A stretch of 64,000 bases of DNA from Mariniblastus sp964641465 (GTDB lineage Bacteria > Planctomycetota > Planctomycetia > Pirellulales > Pirellulaceae). The first letter of the stretch is position 1. The number at the start of each line of letters is the position of its first letter. The notes under the pieces were generated by a model. That model did not search any database and was not told the DNA's origin. It saw only the letters and a list, made by a program, of their open reading frames with translations. The DNA lies in NCBI GenBank assembly GCA_964641465.1, contig CAZXLW010000016.1, positions 1 through 64,000 of the forward strand, given 5' to 3'. Both the position numbers and the translations under genes were made by a program. Of this stretch, positions 35,197 through 44,620 are shown piece after piece.

Positions 35197-36534
35197 ATGT
35201 TTGAAACCGACTTTACCCATGATCCTCAACGTCAGTCGTGGGTGGAATCAGCCAACGATGCGAACACAGATTTCCCGATCCAAAACTTGCCGTTTGGTGT
35301 CTTTCAAGTCGGGGATGGACCAGCTCGAAACGGCGTCGCGATCGGTGACCAGATCCTCGATCTTCAAGCATGCGCCGCAGCAGGCCTGATCGAAGACGAA
35401 GCAATCGCCGCAGCTGTCGCCACCGCGCCGCTGAACCAGGTCATGGCGTTGTCCAAACAACAACGCATTCAGCTCCGACATACGCTCAGCAATCTGCTGC
35501 ACTCCGAGACAACTGTCGACAAAAACGGGCTGACTCTGGTCCCGCAGGCAGACGCCCGGATGCTGTTACCTTGCCAGATCCGCGACTACACCGATTTCTA
35601 CGCTTCGGTTTATCATGCCACCAACGTCGGCAGCATGTTTCGTCCCAACAACCCGATCCTGCCGAACTATAAACACATCCCGATCGGCTACCACGGTCGG
35701 GCATCGAGTATCGTTCCCAGTGGCACTTCGATCCGACGGCCAGTCGGCCAGAAAGCTCCCGCCGAAGAAGGCGGAGCACCAACCCGCAGCCCCAGCGCGC
35801 TGTTCGATTACGAATTCGAAGTTGGTTTCTTCGTTGCCGAAGGGAATGACCTCGGCAACACCATCGGAATTGAAAACGCCGAAGACAAAATCTTTGGCAT
35901 GGTGCTGGTCAATGACTGGTCGGCTCGTGACTTGCAGAAATGGGAATACCAACCACTGGGCCCGTTCCTGGCCAAGTCTTTCGCAACCACCGTCTCGCCC
36001 TGGGTGGTCACCATGGAAGCGCTGGCGCCGTTCCGCTGCGGCGAATTCCAGCGTGCTGACGGCGACCCCGCGCCTCTCGATTACTTGACCAACGCTTCCA
36101 ACTCAGAAAAAGGCGGCGTCAACATTCAGCTGGAAGCTAAACTGACGTCCGAACAAATGCGAAACGCTGGCAGCGACACACACCCGCTCAGCAACACTGT
36201 CTTCACCAACATGTACTGGACGATTGCCCAGATGCTAACGCATCACAGCAGCAATGGCTGCAACATGCAGCCCGGTGATTTGTTGGCAAGCGGAACGGTC
36301 AGTGGTCCGGAGCGTACGGAACGAGGCTGCCTGCTGGAACTCACCTGGAACGGCGACTTGAACAATCCAGTCCCCGGAACAGATCGGACACCGATCACGC
36401 TTCCGACCGGCGAAGAGCGAAAGTTCCTCGCCGATGGCGATGAAGTCATCTTCCGCGGCCGATGCGTCAGCGATTCTCACCGAGCGATCGGATTTGGCAC
36501 TTGCACTGGGACCGTCACTCCCAGCGTCGTTTAG
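35197..36534 (+). CDS. fahA: Fumarylacetoacetase
   Basis: The 445-residue enzyme hydrolyses fumarylacetoacetate to fumarate and acetoacetate, the last step of tyrosine and homogentisate breakdown. Family landmarks include DYTDFYASVYHATNVGSMFR (metal-binding Asp and catalytic His), PIGYHGRASSIV, FEVGFFVAEGND, VLVNDWSARDLQKWEY and PLGPFLAKSFATTVSPWVV, and near the end LLASGTVSGPE. Length is normal and no substitution stands out. The other homogentisate pathway genes are not in the window. Confidence 0.95.
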   Translation: MFETDFTHDPQRQSWVESANDANTDFPIQNLPFGVFQVGDGPARNGVAIGDQILDLQACAAAGLIEDEAIAAAVATAPLNQVMALSKQQRIQLRHTLSNLLHSETTVDKNGLTLVPQADARMLLPCQIRDYTDFYASVYHATNVGSMFRPNNPILPNYKHIPIGYHGRASSIVPSGTSIRRPVGQKAPAEEGGAPTRSPSALFDYEFEVGFFVAEGNDLGNTIGIENAEDKIFGMVLVNDWSARDLQKWEYQPLGPFLAKSFATTVSPWVVTMEALAPFRCGEFQRADGDPAPLDYLTNASNSEKGGVNIQLEAKLTSEQMRNAGSDTHPLSNTVFTNMYWTIAQMLTHHSSNGCNMQPGDLLASGTVSGPERTERGCLLELTWNGDLNNPVPGTDRTPITLPTGEERKFLADGDEVIFRGRCVSDSHRAIGFGTCTGTVTPSVV

Positions 36535-36761
36535 GCGGATTTTCGTTAGCCGCCGGAAATCACGGTGATCGATAGCAAGCTCGCCACTGGCCAATTCGCC
36601 GTGTTCAAGCGCCGCGACATATTGTCGCTTGAACCGGTTGCGAGCCATTATCAATCAATTGATTGGCTTTTTGCCACGACTGGTTGAGGGATGTTTGATA
36701 TGTCTAATGAGCTTCGGCGGGCATATAATTCAGTGGAGATCAAAAATGACCTGAGGCCCGC

Positions 36762-37853
36762 ATGAATGGCAATCCAAATAAACCGATTCTGTTGTTGCTA
36801 CTGCTGTTGGCATTGCAAGTCGCCTGTGACAAACCGCCAGAAATTCAACAGTATCGCGTCGAAAAATCACGATCTGATTTAGGCGACATTGGACTCGCCA
36901 CAAATTCTCGGCAACCAGCCCTGCCAACATCATCCGGGGCCCCTGCCCCGACTCGGATGGTTGTCGGGATCGCGAACCAACCGCAGGCGACTTGGTTCTT
37001 TAAATTGACCGGCGGCATCGAAGCAGTCAATCAACTGGAACCCGAATGGAAAAAGTTGTTTGCCGAAATTGCATTTGATGATGATGGCAAGCCAAGCTGG
37101 GGAGCGGCCGAGGGCTGGGAAGTCGGTCCGCCCAAGTCAATGCGTTACGCGACGCTGAAGCGCGATGCCGACAAGCTCGGACCAGTTGAACTTTCGATTT
37201 CCAGCCTGGGACCGAATCAAGACCTGTTGCTGAATGTGAACCGCTGGCTCGGACAGCTTGGGCAAGACAAAATCGCTGAAGATGAACTCAAACTGGAAAC
37301 GATGAAGACCGGCGGTGCCACACTCAAGATCTTTGACGCGACCGGTGAAATGGCCGGTTCCGGCGGCATGGGATCGGGGATGGGTATGGGAATGCGAACT
37401 CCGGCAATCCAACAACCACCACCAACCGAGCCTGATTTAGTCTTCGATCGGCCCGCTGGATGGGACGAAGGGCCGACCAATTCGATTGTCAAGGTTCGAC
37501 TTCGCAAAGGCAGCGAAGAAACTTCTCCACAGATTACCGTCACGCAGCTGTTGGCCGGAGCGAACAAGTGGACTCCGAACGCACAACGCTGGGCGCGGCA
37601 GGCGGACATGGATGACTCAGAAGAGTTCGTCAAAGAAACGTCCACTGAAGTTTCCATCGACGGACATGCCGGCAACAAGATCCGGTTGATTTCTGAAGAC
37701 GAGTCCAAGCCGTATGGACTGGTCGGCATCATGATCGTTCGCGACGATCTGGCCTGGTTTTTTAAGTTGATTGGTGATCGCAATCAGGTGGTCGCCTGCG
37801 AAAGTGATTTCGACGCGTTCGTTAACTCGTTTCGATTTGACAAGGTGAATTAA
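36762..37853 (+). CDS. Lipoprotein with two copies of a small domain
   Basis: The 363-residue protein has a lipoprotein signal with lipobox LQVAC (Cys22), so it is probably anchored on the periplasmic side of a membrane. Two related domains can be seen. The first ends with ATWFFKLTGGIEAVNQLEPEWK and the second ends with LAWFFKLIGDRNQVVACESD. Each is preceded by a W-x-x-GP segment (GWEVGPPKSMRYATLK and GWDEGPTNSIVKVRLRK). A Gly/Met-rich stretch (GSGGMGSGMGMGMR) joins them. Its stop codon overlaps the start of the ResB-CcsA gene by one base, so the two are translationally coupled and likely function together, perhaps in haem or cytochrome c delivery. That role is inference from position. Confidence 0.85.
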   Translation: MNGNPNKPILLLLLLLALQVACDKPPEIQQYRVEKSRSDLGDIGLATNSRQPALPTSSGAPAPTRMVVGIANQPQATWFFKLTGGIEAVNQLEPEWKKLFAEIAFDDDGKPSWGAAEGWEVGPPKSMRYATLKRDADKLGPVELSISSLGPNQDLLLNVNRWLGQLGQDKIAEDELKLETMKTGGATLKIFDATGEMAGSGGMGSGMGMGMRTPAIQQPPPTEPDLVFDRPAGWDEGPTNSIVKVRLRKGSEETSPQITVTQLLAGANKWTPNAQRWARQADMDDSEEFVKETSTEVSIDGHAGNKIRLISEDESKPYGLVGIMIVRDDLAWFFKLIGDRNQVVACESDFDAFVNSFRFDKVN

Positions 37854-40800
37854 TGGCTAACATTCAGGCTCCCGCAAATCCCACACTGACAAACGCGAAA
37901 ACGATGACCGCGACAGATATCGTGCGGGCTATTCTGGCTCCGATCGCGTCGCTCAAACTGACCGTCTTCTTGTTGGTGATGGCTGTATTTGTGACTTGGG
38001 TGATTACACTCGAGCAAGTTTCGCTGGATATCTGGGCACTCAAGCACAAACACTTTAACAACTTTTTCGTTTACGTCCCGCTCACCACATTCTTCCCACT
38101 GAATTGGTTCCCCAACGGGCCAAAACCGCCGGGCGGGATCCTGCTGCCAAGTGGGCGCACCATCATTGCGGCGATGTTGATCAATCTTACCGCCGCGCAC
38201 GTGTTGCGGTTTCGTATCCGAGCTTCTGGTGGCCGACTATTGTTGGGGCTGTTGGTTCTGCTCGCGTCAGGGTTTTTGACGTGGGCTGTGATCTTTAACT
38301 ATCAAGACGCGGATGGCTTTGGTGGCCAACCACCGATCCCCTGGGAGAGCATGTGGACTTATCTGCAGATTGCCGTGTTCGGACTTGGCATCGCCTCCGT
38401 CTATAGCGCGCTGACGGTCGACCGGCCACGGATCGCCGAGAAGATTGTTTATTGGCTGTTCGCTGCGACACTGTTTGGCTTGTTGGCACTGAGCCTGATT
38501 TTTGGCGACGAAGCATTCATTGGCGATTCAGCCATGCGGATTCTGTGGCAGCTATTCCAGTCCACGATCGCTGCGTTGGCTGTCCTCGCGGGCTGCGTGT
38601 TGTTGTTCAAGCGTAAAGCGGGCATCGTGTTGTTGCACTTAGGCATCGCGGGATTGTTGCTGAACGAAATCTTTGTCACCGTCACGAACGAAGAGCATCG
38701 TGTTTCGTTCGGCGAAGGCGAAACAGTCAATCATGCCATCGACTTGCGAGAAACCGAGTTCGTCGTCATCGACCGCAAAGATGCCGAATTTGACGAAATC
38801 ACCGTCTTACCAGTTTCCGTTCTAACTGACACGGAAGACCAAATCGATGATGAGCGTTTACCATTCAAAGTCCAGTGCGTCGACTTCTATCCGAACAGCG
38901 ACGTTATCCAAGTTGGCCCGCATGCGGAGAACCAGGCCGATGCAGGATTCGGCACGCGCTGGATCGCCACGCCAAAAAAATCTTCTGCGGGTACAGACGT
39001 TGACGCAAGCGTCGACAAATCAAGTGCCTACGTCAAACTGATTGATCGCGAATCCAATGAGCCAATTGGCACGTATCTGGTCAGCCAATTGGCTTACGAA
39101 CAGAGCATCCTGGACACCGTCAGCATTGACGATCAAGATTATCAGATCGGCCTGCGGTTCAAAACGATTTACACGCCCTATTCACTGACTCTTAAAGACA
39201 CGCAGGCCAAGTATTACGTCGGCACCCAGACGCCGAGTTGGTTCTCATCCGATTTTGTCATCGACGATCCGACACACGGACTCAAGACTGATCAACGGAT
39301 CTGGATGAACAACCCGTTGCGTTACCGAGACCAGACGTTTTATCAGGTCGTCTACCAAACGGATCAGGAGGGCAACGAGTACTCGGGGATCCAAATCGTT
39401 CGCAACCGAGGCTGGATGATTCCGTACGTGTGCTGCATGTTCGTCGTCGTCGGATTGGTCGCTCAATTCCAGCAATCGCTGAGCACGTACCTGGGCAAGC
39501 CGGTACGTACTGAAAAGGAACTTGAATCTTCCGGTGCCGCCGGCAAAGAACGGTCGTGGGGAGCGTTGGCACCGACGCTCGTGCTGTTAGGCATCTTTGG
39601 CATGTATGTTGGCTCCAAGTTGTCACGTTCGATTTCACCAACCGTTACCAAATCCAAGAGTTCGGAAATTCGCCTGGATTTACTGGGACAGATTCCGGTT
39701 ACTCATGAAGGCCGCGTGCAGCCGCTCGATTCATTCGCTCGGAACCTGTCCCGTCGACTTTCCAATCGTGAAGAAGTTGCCGACGGTTTGGGTGTGCAGC
39801 GGCCCGCCATCCGGTGGCTGGCCGACATGCTGTTTGACGCACCAGCAGCCGATGATTTCGAAATTCTCCGCATCGAAGATCTCAACGTGCAAAACGCATT
39901 GGGGCTTAAGGTCCGCAAGGGGCTCAAGTTCACGTTCGCCGAAGTCATTGAAGCGGATCCCAAGTTATATGAACTGCTCACCGAGGCCAGTAAAGTCCCC
40001 ACTGAACAGCGAACGGTTCTGCAGAAGCGGCTGCGGGAAGTGTACGGCAAGAGTCGGAGATTGATGGGCGTACGGACTGCCCTGTTTGGCTCGCAAGGTC
40101 GCGGGGACGAGGATGATTGGGAACGGCGACTGAACATTGCGGAGTTGATCGTCGACTCCAAGGAAACATTGCCATTCACGATTCCAACCGAAGATGAAGA
40201 CGAACCATGGCTGCCGCTCTCACTACTGGCCGAGCAGAATTGGCTGGCAGCGGAAGCGAAGAAATCCGGTAGCTTGACCGTGGAAGATCTGGCTGAACAT
40301 TTCATCAAGACTGATTTTGATGCAGACGTTGCTAAGTTGGACAAGCAATCCATGGCTCAGCGCTATGTCATCATCGAACTACTCAGCATCGAGGACGTTG
40401 CCGAAACGCTTTCGAAACAATTCAAGCTGGAAGACCCGAAAGAGATTGCGGATATCGTGCTGCGGAATTGGGAAAGCCTTCCCAAGGAACTTTACGAAAA
40501 CCGTTTGCCGGCGGCTGAACAATTCGTCGAGATGCGGCTCGAACGCTTGCTGTCGAGCGAGTTGACAGAAAAACAACCGATATTGGCCGAGCAAATCCGA
40601 AAAATTGTCGGCGATGATTTAACCGAGCGGAAGGTTGACCCTAAACTGGTCGACAATCTGCTGGGATTAAAACAGGCGTACCTGGACGGAGACGCCGCTG
40701 GTTTCAACTCGGCTGTGGAAACACACCTGGAAAAGATTGCTGCCATAGCGCCGTCTGGATGGAACGAACGGAACAACAAAACCGAGATCGCCTACAACCA

Positions 40801-41761
40801 CTTTTCGCCGTTCTACATGGCCAAAGTTTTGTATCTGGTCGGATTCCTGATAACGATCTTTTCGTGGATCGGTTGGCGGATGCCGCTCAATCGAGCAGCG
40901 TTCTGGATCATCGTGCTGGCATTGACCGTGCACTTTGGCGGCGTTGCTGCCCGCGTTGTCATATCCGGAAGACCACCGATCACCAATCTGTACTCGTCCT
41001 TCGTGGTTGTCGCGGCCTGTTGTGTGTTGCTTTTATTGATCATCGAGTATGCAACTCGAATTGGATTGGGCAATTTACTGGCAGCTGCAAGTGGATTCCT
41101 GACACTGTTGTACGCGTGGACATTATCCATCGACCAAGGTGACACGTTTACGGTGCTGCGAGCCGTTCTGGATACTCAGTTCTGGCTGACGACGCACGTG
41201 ATCATTATCAATCTCGGATATGCGGCGACGTTGGTGGCCGGATTGATGGGAGTTGGATTCCTGTTCCGAATGTTCTTCAACAGCAAGCTTGGCAAGACTG
41301 ACCGACGTCAATTCGCCAATATCATCTACGGCACCGTTTGCTTTGCCCTGCTGTTCAGTTTCTTTGGAACGGTTCTGGGGGGGTTGTGGGGCGATGATTC
41401 GTGGGGCCGATTCTGGGGCTGGGACCCCAAAGAAAACGGTGCGTTGATGATTGTGCTGTGGAATGCAGTTATCTTGCACGCCCGCTGGGCAGGCATCATT
41501 CGCGAGCGTGGACTGGCTGCTTTGGCGGCATTCGGCAACATCATTGTGATCTGGTCCTGGGAAGGCGTGAACCAACTCGGTGTCGGATTGCATGCGTACG
41601 CCGGTGTCTCGGCGGGTGGTTCAACCGGCAGCATCTTTATGGAGCCGTTGTTTTACCTGAAGCTGTTCGTGGTGTTTCATGTGCTAACCGCATTCTTCGC
41701 ACTAATCATCCCCGCCAGTTGGTATCGCGGACTAAGCGACGGCACCGCTTCCGCGGCATGA
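37853..41761 (+). CDS. Fused ResB-CcsA system II cytochrome c biogenesis protein
   Basis: The 1302-residue membrane protein combines both parts of the system II haem lyase. The N-terminal half (to about 560) is ResB-like, with paired membrane helices, a large periplasmic domain and a final helix. A soluble region of about 400 residues begins with QIPVTHEGRVQPLDSFARN, common in planctomycete versions. The C-terminal part (from about 985) is CcsA-like with several helices and the tryptophan-rich haem-handling motif WGRFWGWDPKENGALMIV (WWD domain), plus conserved His residues in TTHVIIINLGYA and LGVGLHAYAG. It would carry haem out and attach it to apocytochrome c, such as the cytochrome domain of oxidase subunit II in this window. 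It is coupled to the upstream lipoprotein gene. Confidence 0.93.
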   Translation: MANIQAPANPTLTNAKTMTATDIVRAILAPIASLKLTVFLLVMAVFVTWVITLEQVSLDIWALKHKHFNNFFVYVPLTTFFPLNWFPNGPKPPGGILLPSGRTIIAAMLINLTAAHVLRFRIRASGGRLLLGLLVLLASGFLTWAVIFNYQDADGFGGQPPIPWESMWTYLQIAVFGLGIASVYSALTVDRPRIAEKIVYWLFAATLFGLLALSLIFGDEAFIGDSAMRILWQLFQSTIAALAVLAGCVLLFKRKAGIVLLHLGIAGLLLNEIFVTVTNEEHRVSFGEGETVNHAIDLRETEFVVIDRKDAEFDEITVLPVSVLTDTEDQIDDERLPFKVQCVDFYPNSDVIQVGPHAENQADAGFGTRWIATPKKSSAGTDVDASVDKSSAYVKLIDRESNEPIGTYLVSQLAYEQSILDTVSIDDQDYQIGLRFKTIYTPYSLTLKDTQAKYYVGTQTPSWFSSDFVIDDPTHGLKTDQRIWMNNPLRYRDQTFYQVVYQTDQEGNEYSGIQIVRNRGWMIPYVCCMFVVVGLVAQFQQSLSTYLGKPVRTEKELESSGAAGKERSWGALAPTLVLLGIFGMYVGSKLSRSISPTVTKSKSSEIRLDLLGQIPVTHEGRVQPLDSFARNLSRRLSNREEVADGLGVQRPAIRWLADMLFDAPAADDFEILRIEDLNVQNALGLKVRKGLKFTFAEVIEADPKLYELLTEASKVPTEQRTVLQKRLREVYGKSRRLMGVRTALFGSQGRGDEDDWERRLNIAELIVDSKETLPFTIPTEDEDEPWLPLSLLAEQNWLAAEAKKSGSLTVEDLAEHFIKTDFDADVAKLDKQSMAQRYVIIELLSIEDVAETLSKQFKLEDPKEIADIVLRNWESLPKELYENRLPAAEQFVEMRLERLLSSELTEKQPILAEQIRKIVGDDLTERKVDPKLVDNLLGLKQAYLDGDAAGFNSAVETHLEKIAAIAPSGWNERNNKTEIAYNHFSPFYMAKVLYLVGFLITIFSWIGWRMPLNRAAFWIIVLALTVHFGGVAARVVISGRPPITNLYSSFVVVAACCVLLLLIIEYATRIGLGNLLAAASGFLTLLYAWTLSIDQGDTFTVLRAVLDTQFWLTTHVIIINLGYAATLVAGLMGVGFLFRMFFNSKLGKTDRRQFANIIYGTVCFALLFSFFGTVLGGLWGDDSWGRFWGWDPKENGALMIVLWNAVILHARWAGIIRERGLAALAAFGNIIVIWSWEGVNQLGVGLHAYAGVSAGGSTGSIFMEPLFYLKLFVVFHVLTAFFALIIPASWYRGLSDGTASAA

Positions 41762-41795
41762 GCTGGACAGTGCAGCGCCAAGGCAACAACGGCGT

Positions 41796-43052
41796 TTAAT
41801 GATGGATCGAATCGCCGGGAGGATGGCGAGCGATTCTTTCGGCGGGGGGGATATTGAATAGATTCGCGATCGCGATGGAACGCGTCCCTTGGGATCGTTC
41901 ACCGGTCAGAGCCATCGCGACTGTCTGCACGGGGATGTTGTGCAGTAATTGTTGTTGTGCGTTGCTGACGTTCACCAGACCGTTACGGATACTTAAACCA
42001 AACTCCATACCAGGCAACGAAATTCGCGGAGCAGCAATCGGATCGATCGGACTGCGGGCAAAATTACGAATCACGTCGATCCATGAACGATCGACACTGA
42101 TCGCTCCATTGGAAGATACTCGCAAGTCAACGTTTTCGATTCGTCCTTCATTGAACGAGCAAGACACGTTCTGCAAATCGCAATTACCGACCAAACCGCT
42201 GTCGGGCAATCCCGTGATCCGGTCAAGTTGAATGTTGGACAGGTTCCCGACAAGTGATCCCTTGAGCGCACTCGGTTCTTCGTTGGGGTACTCAAAGTAA
42301 ACCTGACCGTTAAATTGACACTGCGAGCCAAGGTGATCCAGTTGACGTTGCCAGCCGCGAGCGACCCGAATCGGGACTTTGCCCAATCCGGAATCGAAAC
42401 TAAAAAAGGTAGTGTCCTTGGTGATCCAGGTTTGAGCCAGCAGCTTGTTGCCTGAGTCCAGGTCGGGAGCTTCGGCCTGAACTGAAAAATGCACTGCCTG
42501 CTGAGTGAACCCGGCGTCGTCCTGCCATTCAGTCGACCCGATAAATACATCAACCGGTTGCAAAACAAAATCCGGCTGGATTGACTCCGTGTCGACCAAA
42601 GTAACTTTCTTGAATCGCACCTGCCATTGCGAGTCCAGATCCGGGGACTTCCCCAGGTTCCGGGTGAAATCGCTGATCATTTTCTTCAGCGCTGCGGAAT
42701 CCGTTTCGATCGGATCCATGATGACGACCTGGTTCCGTTCGTTTCCAAACACAATCGCCAGTTCATTAATCTTTTGTCCTTCGAACACATTCTGACGGAC
42801 GCCCGAATCACCGGTTGGCAGAATCTCTACACCTCGCAACATTGTCAACGAAGGCGTCGGCGTTTCTACCGAGTCAATTTTGACCAGTGTTCCCAACTCG
42901 GCTCGAATCTGACGTTCCCAATCCCGCGGACTCGGCCGATGAAGAATGAAATAGACAACGATCGCGGTCGGCAACGCGCATAACAACAGAAACAACAGGC
43001 GGCAAATAGTCCGCCGTTGGTCGTCGCTCAGCTGTGTTGCTTCGTGTGTCAT
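41796..43052 (-). CDS. Hypothetical membrane-anchored protein
   Basis: The 418-residue product has a short N-terminal tail, one membrane helix (about residues 17-38) and a long periplasmic beta-rich domain. Its lipid-transport-like style (repeated short strands such as FVLQPVDVFIGSTEW and VGNLSNIQLDRITGLP) recalls AsmA-like proteins, but I see no decisive motif. The start is 55 bases after the aroC stop on the same strand, so cotranscription with aroC is likely. The C-terminus carries a His-rich end (RHPPGDSIHH). The function is unknown. Confidence 0.75.
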   Translation of the reverse strand: MTHEATQLSDDQRRTICRLLFLLLCALPTAIVVYFILHRPSPRDWERQIRAELGTLVKIDSVETPTPSLTMLRGVEILPTGDSGVRQNVFEGQKINELAIVFGNERNQVVIMDPIETDSAALKKMISDFTRNLGKSPDLDSQWQVRFKKVTLVDTESIQPDFVLQPVDVFIGSTEWQDDAGFTQQAVHFSVQAEAPDLDSGNKLLAQTWITKDTTFFSFDSGLGKVPIRVARGWQRQLDHLGSQCQFNGQVYFEYPNEEPSALKGSLVGNLSNIQLDRITGLPDSGLVGNCDLQNVSCSFNEGRIENVDLRVSSNGAISVDRSWIDVIRNFARSPIDPIAAPRISLPGMEFGLSIRNGLVNVSNAQQQLLHNIPVQTVAMALTGERSQGTRSIAIANLFNIPPAERIARHPPGDSIHH

Positions 43053-43107
43053 TGTTAGTTGCTTGGGTTTATCACTTGGTTTTGCGATAATCGCTTGGGT
43101 TAGTCTC

Positions 43108-44247
43108 TTATCTCTTGGCTGCCATGTCCTGAAACAGTTGGAACCGTTGTTTCATTTCTTCTACACTGTCACCGCCAAATTTGTCGATCAGTGCCGCAGC
43201 AATTTCAAACGCGACAACGTTTTCGATGATCACGCTGCAGGCGGACAAAGCGCAGACATCGCTTCGTTCGTAACTGGCGGTGCTAGGCTCCTTTGTCTCC
43301 ATGTCGATCGAGGCGAGCGGCTTTTGCAGTGTGCTGATCGGCTTCATCGCAGCACGGACTACGATCGGCTGGCCGTTGGTCATGCCAGCTTCCAAGCCAC
43401 CCGCGTTGTTGGTCGGCCGAGTGTATCCCAAAGTCGATTCGTTACTCTTGCCGGCGTCATAGTGAATTGGATCGTGGACCTGACTGCCAGTGCGGCGGGC
43501 TGATTCGAACCCGAGTCCGATCTCGACGCCTTTGATCGCCTGCACCGCCATGACAGCCTGAGCCAACTTGCCATCCAGCTTCAGATCCCATTGTGCATGA
43601 GTTCCCAAACCAAACGGAACTCCTTCGGCTCGCACTTCCACGACTCCGCCCAACGTATCACCGGCTTTCTTGGTGTCATCAACATATTGTTTCATCTCCG
43701 GATCGCTATCCGGATCGAGCGAATAAAGCTCACTCTTATCGCGGCGAATCTTTTGCTCAGCCATCGTACCGGGCTGCGGCTCAATCCGCTTGGCGCCGAG
43801 TTCAACAACGTAGCCCAGAATCTCGATGCCAAAGATCTGCAATAACTGTCTTGATAACGCACCGGCCGCAACCCGCACGCAAGACTCCCGAGCGCTGGCG
43901 CGTTCCAGGATGCCGCGGATTGAACTGAGGTATTTGATCGAGCCGCTCAGGTCACCATGCCCCGGCCGAGGCCTCGGCAGCTCCTTCAGCCGTTCCAGTT
44001 TGTAGTCTCGATTGATGACTTGCATCGCGATCGGGCCACCCAGCGTCTCGTTCTTCCACACGCCGGTGAGAAATTCGACCTCATCTGTCTCCAGCTTCTG
44101 CCGTTGCCCGCGCCCGTATCCACCTTGCCGTCGCCGGAGTTCGGTGTTGATTGGCTGTTCGTCGATGGTCATCCCAGCCGGGAAGCCATCGACTAACGCG
44201 ATCATGGTTTTGCCGTGTGATTCCCCGGCCGTCCAATACCTGAGCAC
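43108..44247 (-). CDS. aroC: Chorismate synthase
   Basis: This 379-residue enzyme converts 5-enolpyruvylshikimate-3-phosphate to chorismate with reduced FMN, feeding TrpE among others. Family signatures are GESHGKTMIALVDGFPAG at the N-terminus, RRRQGGYGRGQRQ, RPRPGHGDLSGSIKY and RASARESCVRVAAGA. The C-terminal segment ends in the normal way. The initiation codon is GTG (44245-44247), directly before the CLRYW-type start of the family. Downstream on the same strand lies a hypothetical membrane-anchored protein. prfA is divergent, 373 bases away. Confidence 0.95.
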   Translation of the reverse strand: MLRYWTAGESHGKTMIALVDGFPAGMTIDEQPINTELRRRQGGYGRGQRQKLETDEVEFLTGVWKNETLGGPIAMQVINRDYKLERLKELPRPRPGHGDLSGSIKYLSSIRGILERASARESCVRVAAGALSRQLLQIFGIEILGYVVELGAKRIEPQPGTMAEQKIRRDKSELYSLDPDSDPEMKQYVDDTKKAGDTLGGVVEVRAEGVPFGLGTHAQWDLKLDGKLAQAVMAVQAIKGVEIGLGFESARRTGSQVHDPIHYDAGKSNESTLGYTRPTNNAGGLEAGMTNGQPIVVRAAMKPISTLQKPLASIDMETKEPSTASYERSDVCALSACSVIIENVVAFEIAAALIDKFGGDSVEEMKQRFQLFQDMAAKR

Positions 44248-44620
44248 TCGTTAGCTCTCGTCGTAGATTCAGTTGCAGATAGGTCTGGCGGGATTCTAGA
44301 TGGCTTGCGAAAACCGAGACAGACCGTTTGATCGGCCCAAAGCTAGCAGCCGCCCGGATTGTCGCATATCATCAAGCAGGGTAACTTGATTGCTGCTTAA
44401 GTGCTCTAATACTGACGTTTCGAAGCGACCAATAATTCTCGATGACTCATCGCATGCTGCCAGCCAAACTAACTACGATTGCGGATTTTCGCGGGCGGTG
44501 CATTTCTTGTCAGGCCATTGCCGATTTATAGCTGTTGTACGACCGAACCTGGCCGAACCCGTTCGGCACTTCAACCGACTATATATTGATAGCAATTATT
44601 CCTACTACCGAGTTAATCCA
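44248..44620. other. Divergent regulatory region between aroC and prfA
   Basis: These 373 bases separate two divergent housekeeping genes and must hold both promoters. The prfA frame is open back to 44390, but the predicted peptide is not like any RF1 N-terminus, so I read it as untranslated leader. No strong hairpin with a T run is seen. Confidence 0.55.

Noticed and set aside
34976..35197. 73-codon leftward ORF between rplX and fumarylacetoacetase
   Set aside because: No family resemblance, no ribosome site, and it occupies the likely promoter region of fahA.
36235..36654. 139-codon leftward ORF over the fumarylacetoacetase 3' end
   Set aside because: It overlaps a strongly supported gene in full and gives no recognisable protein.
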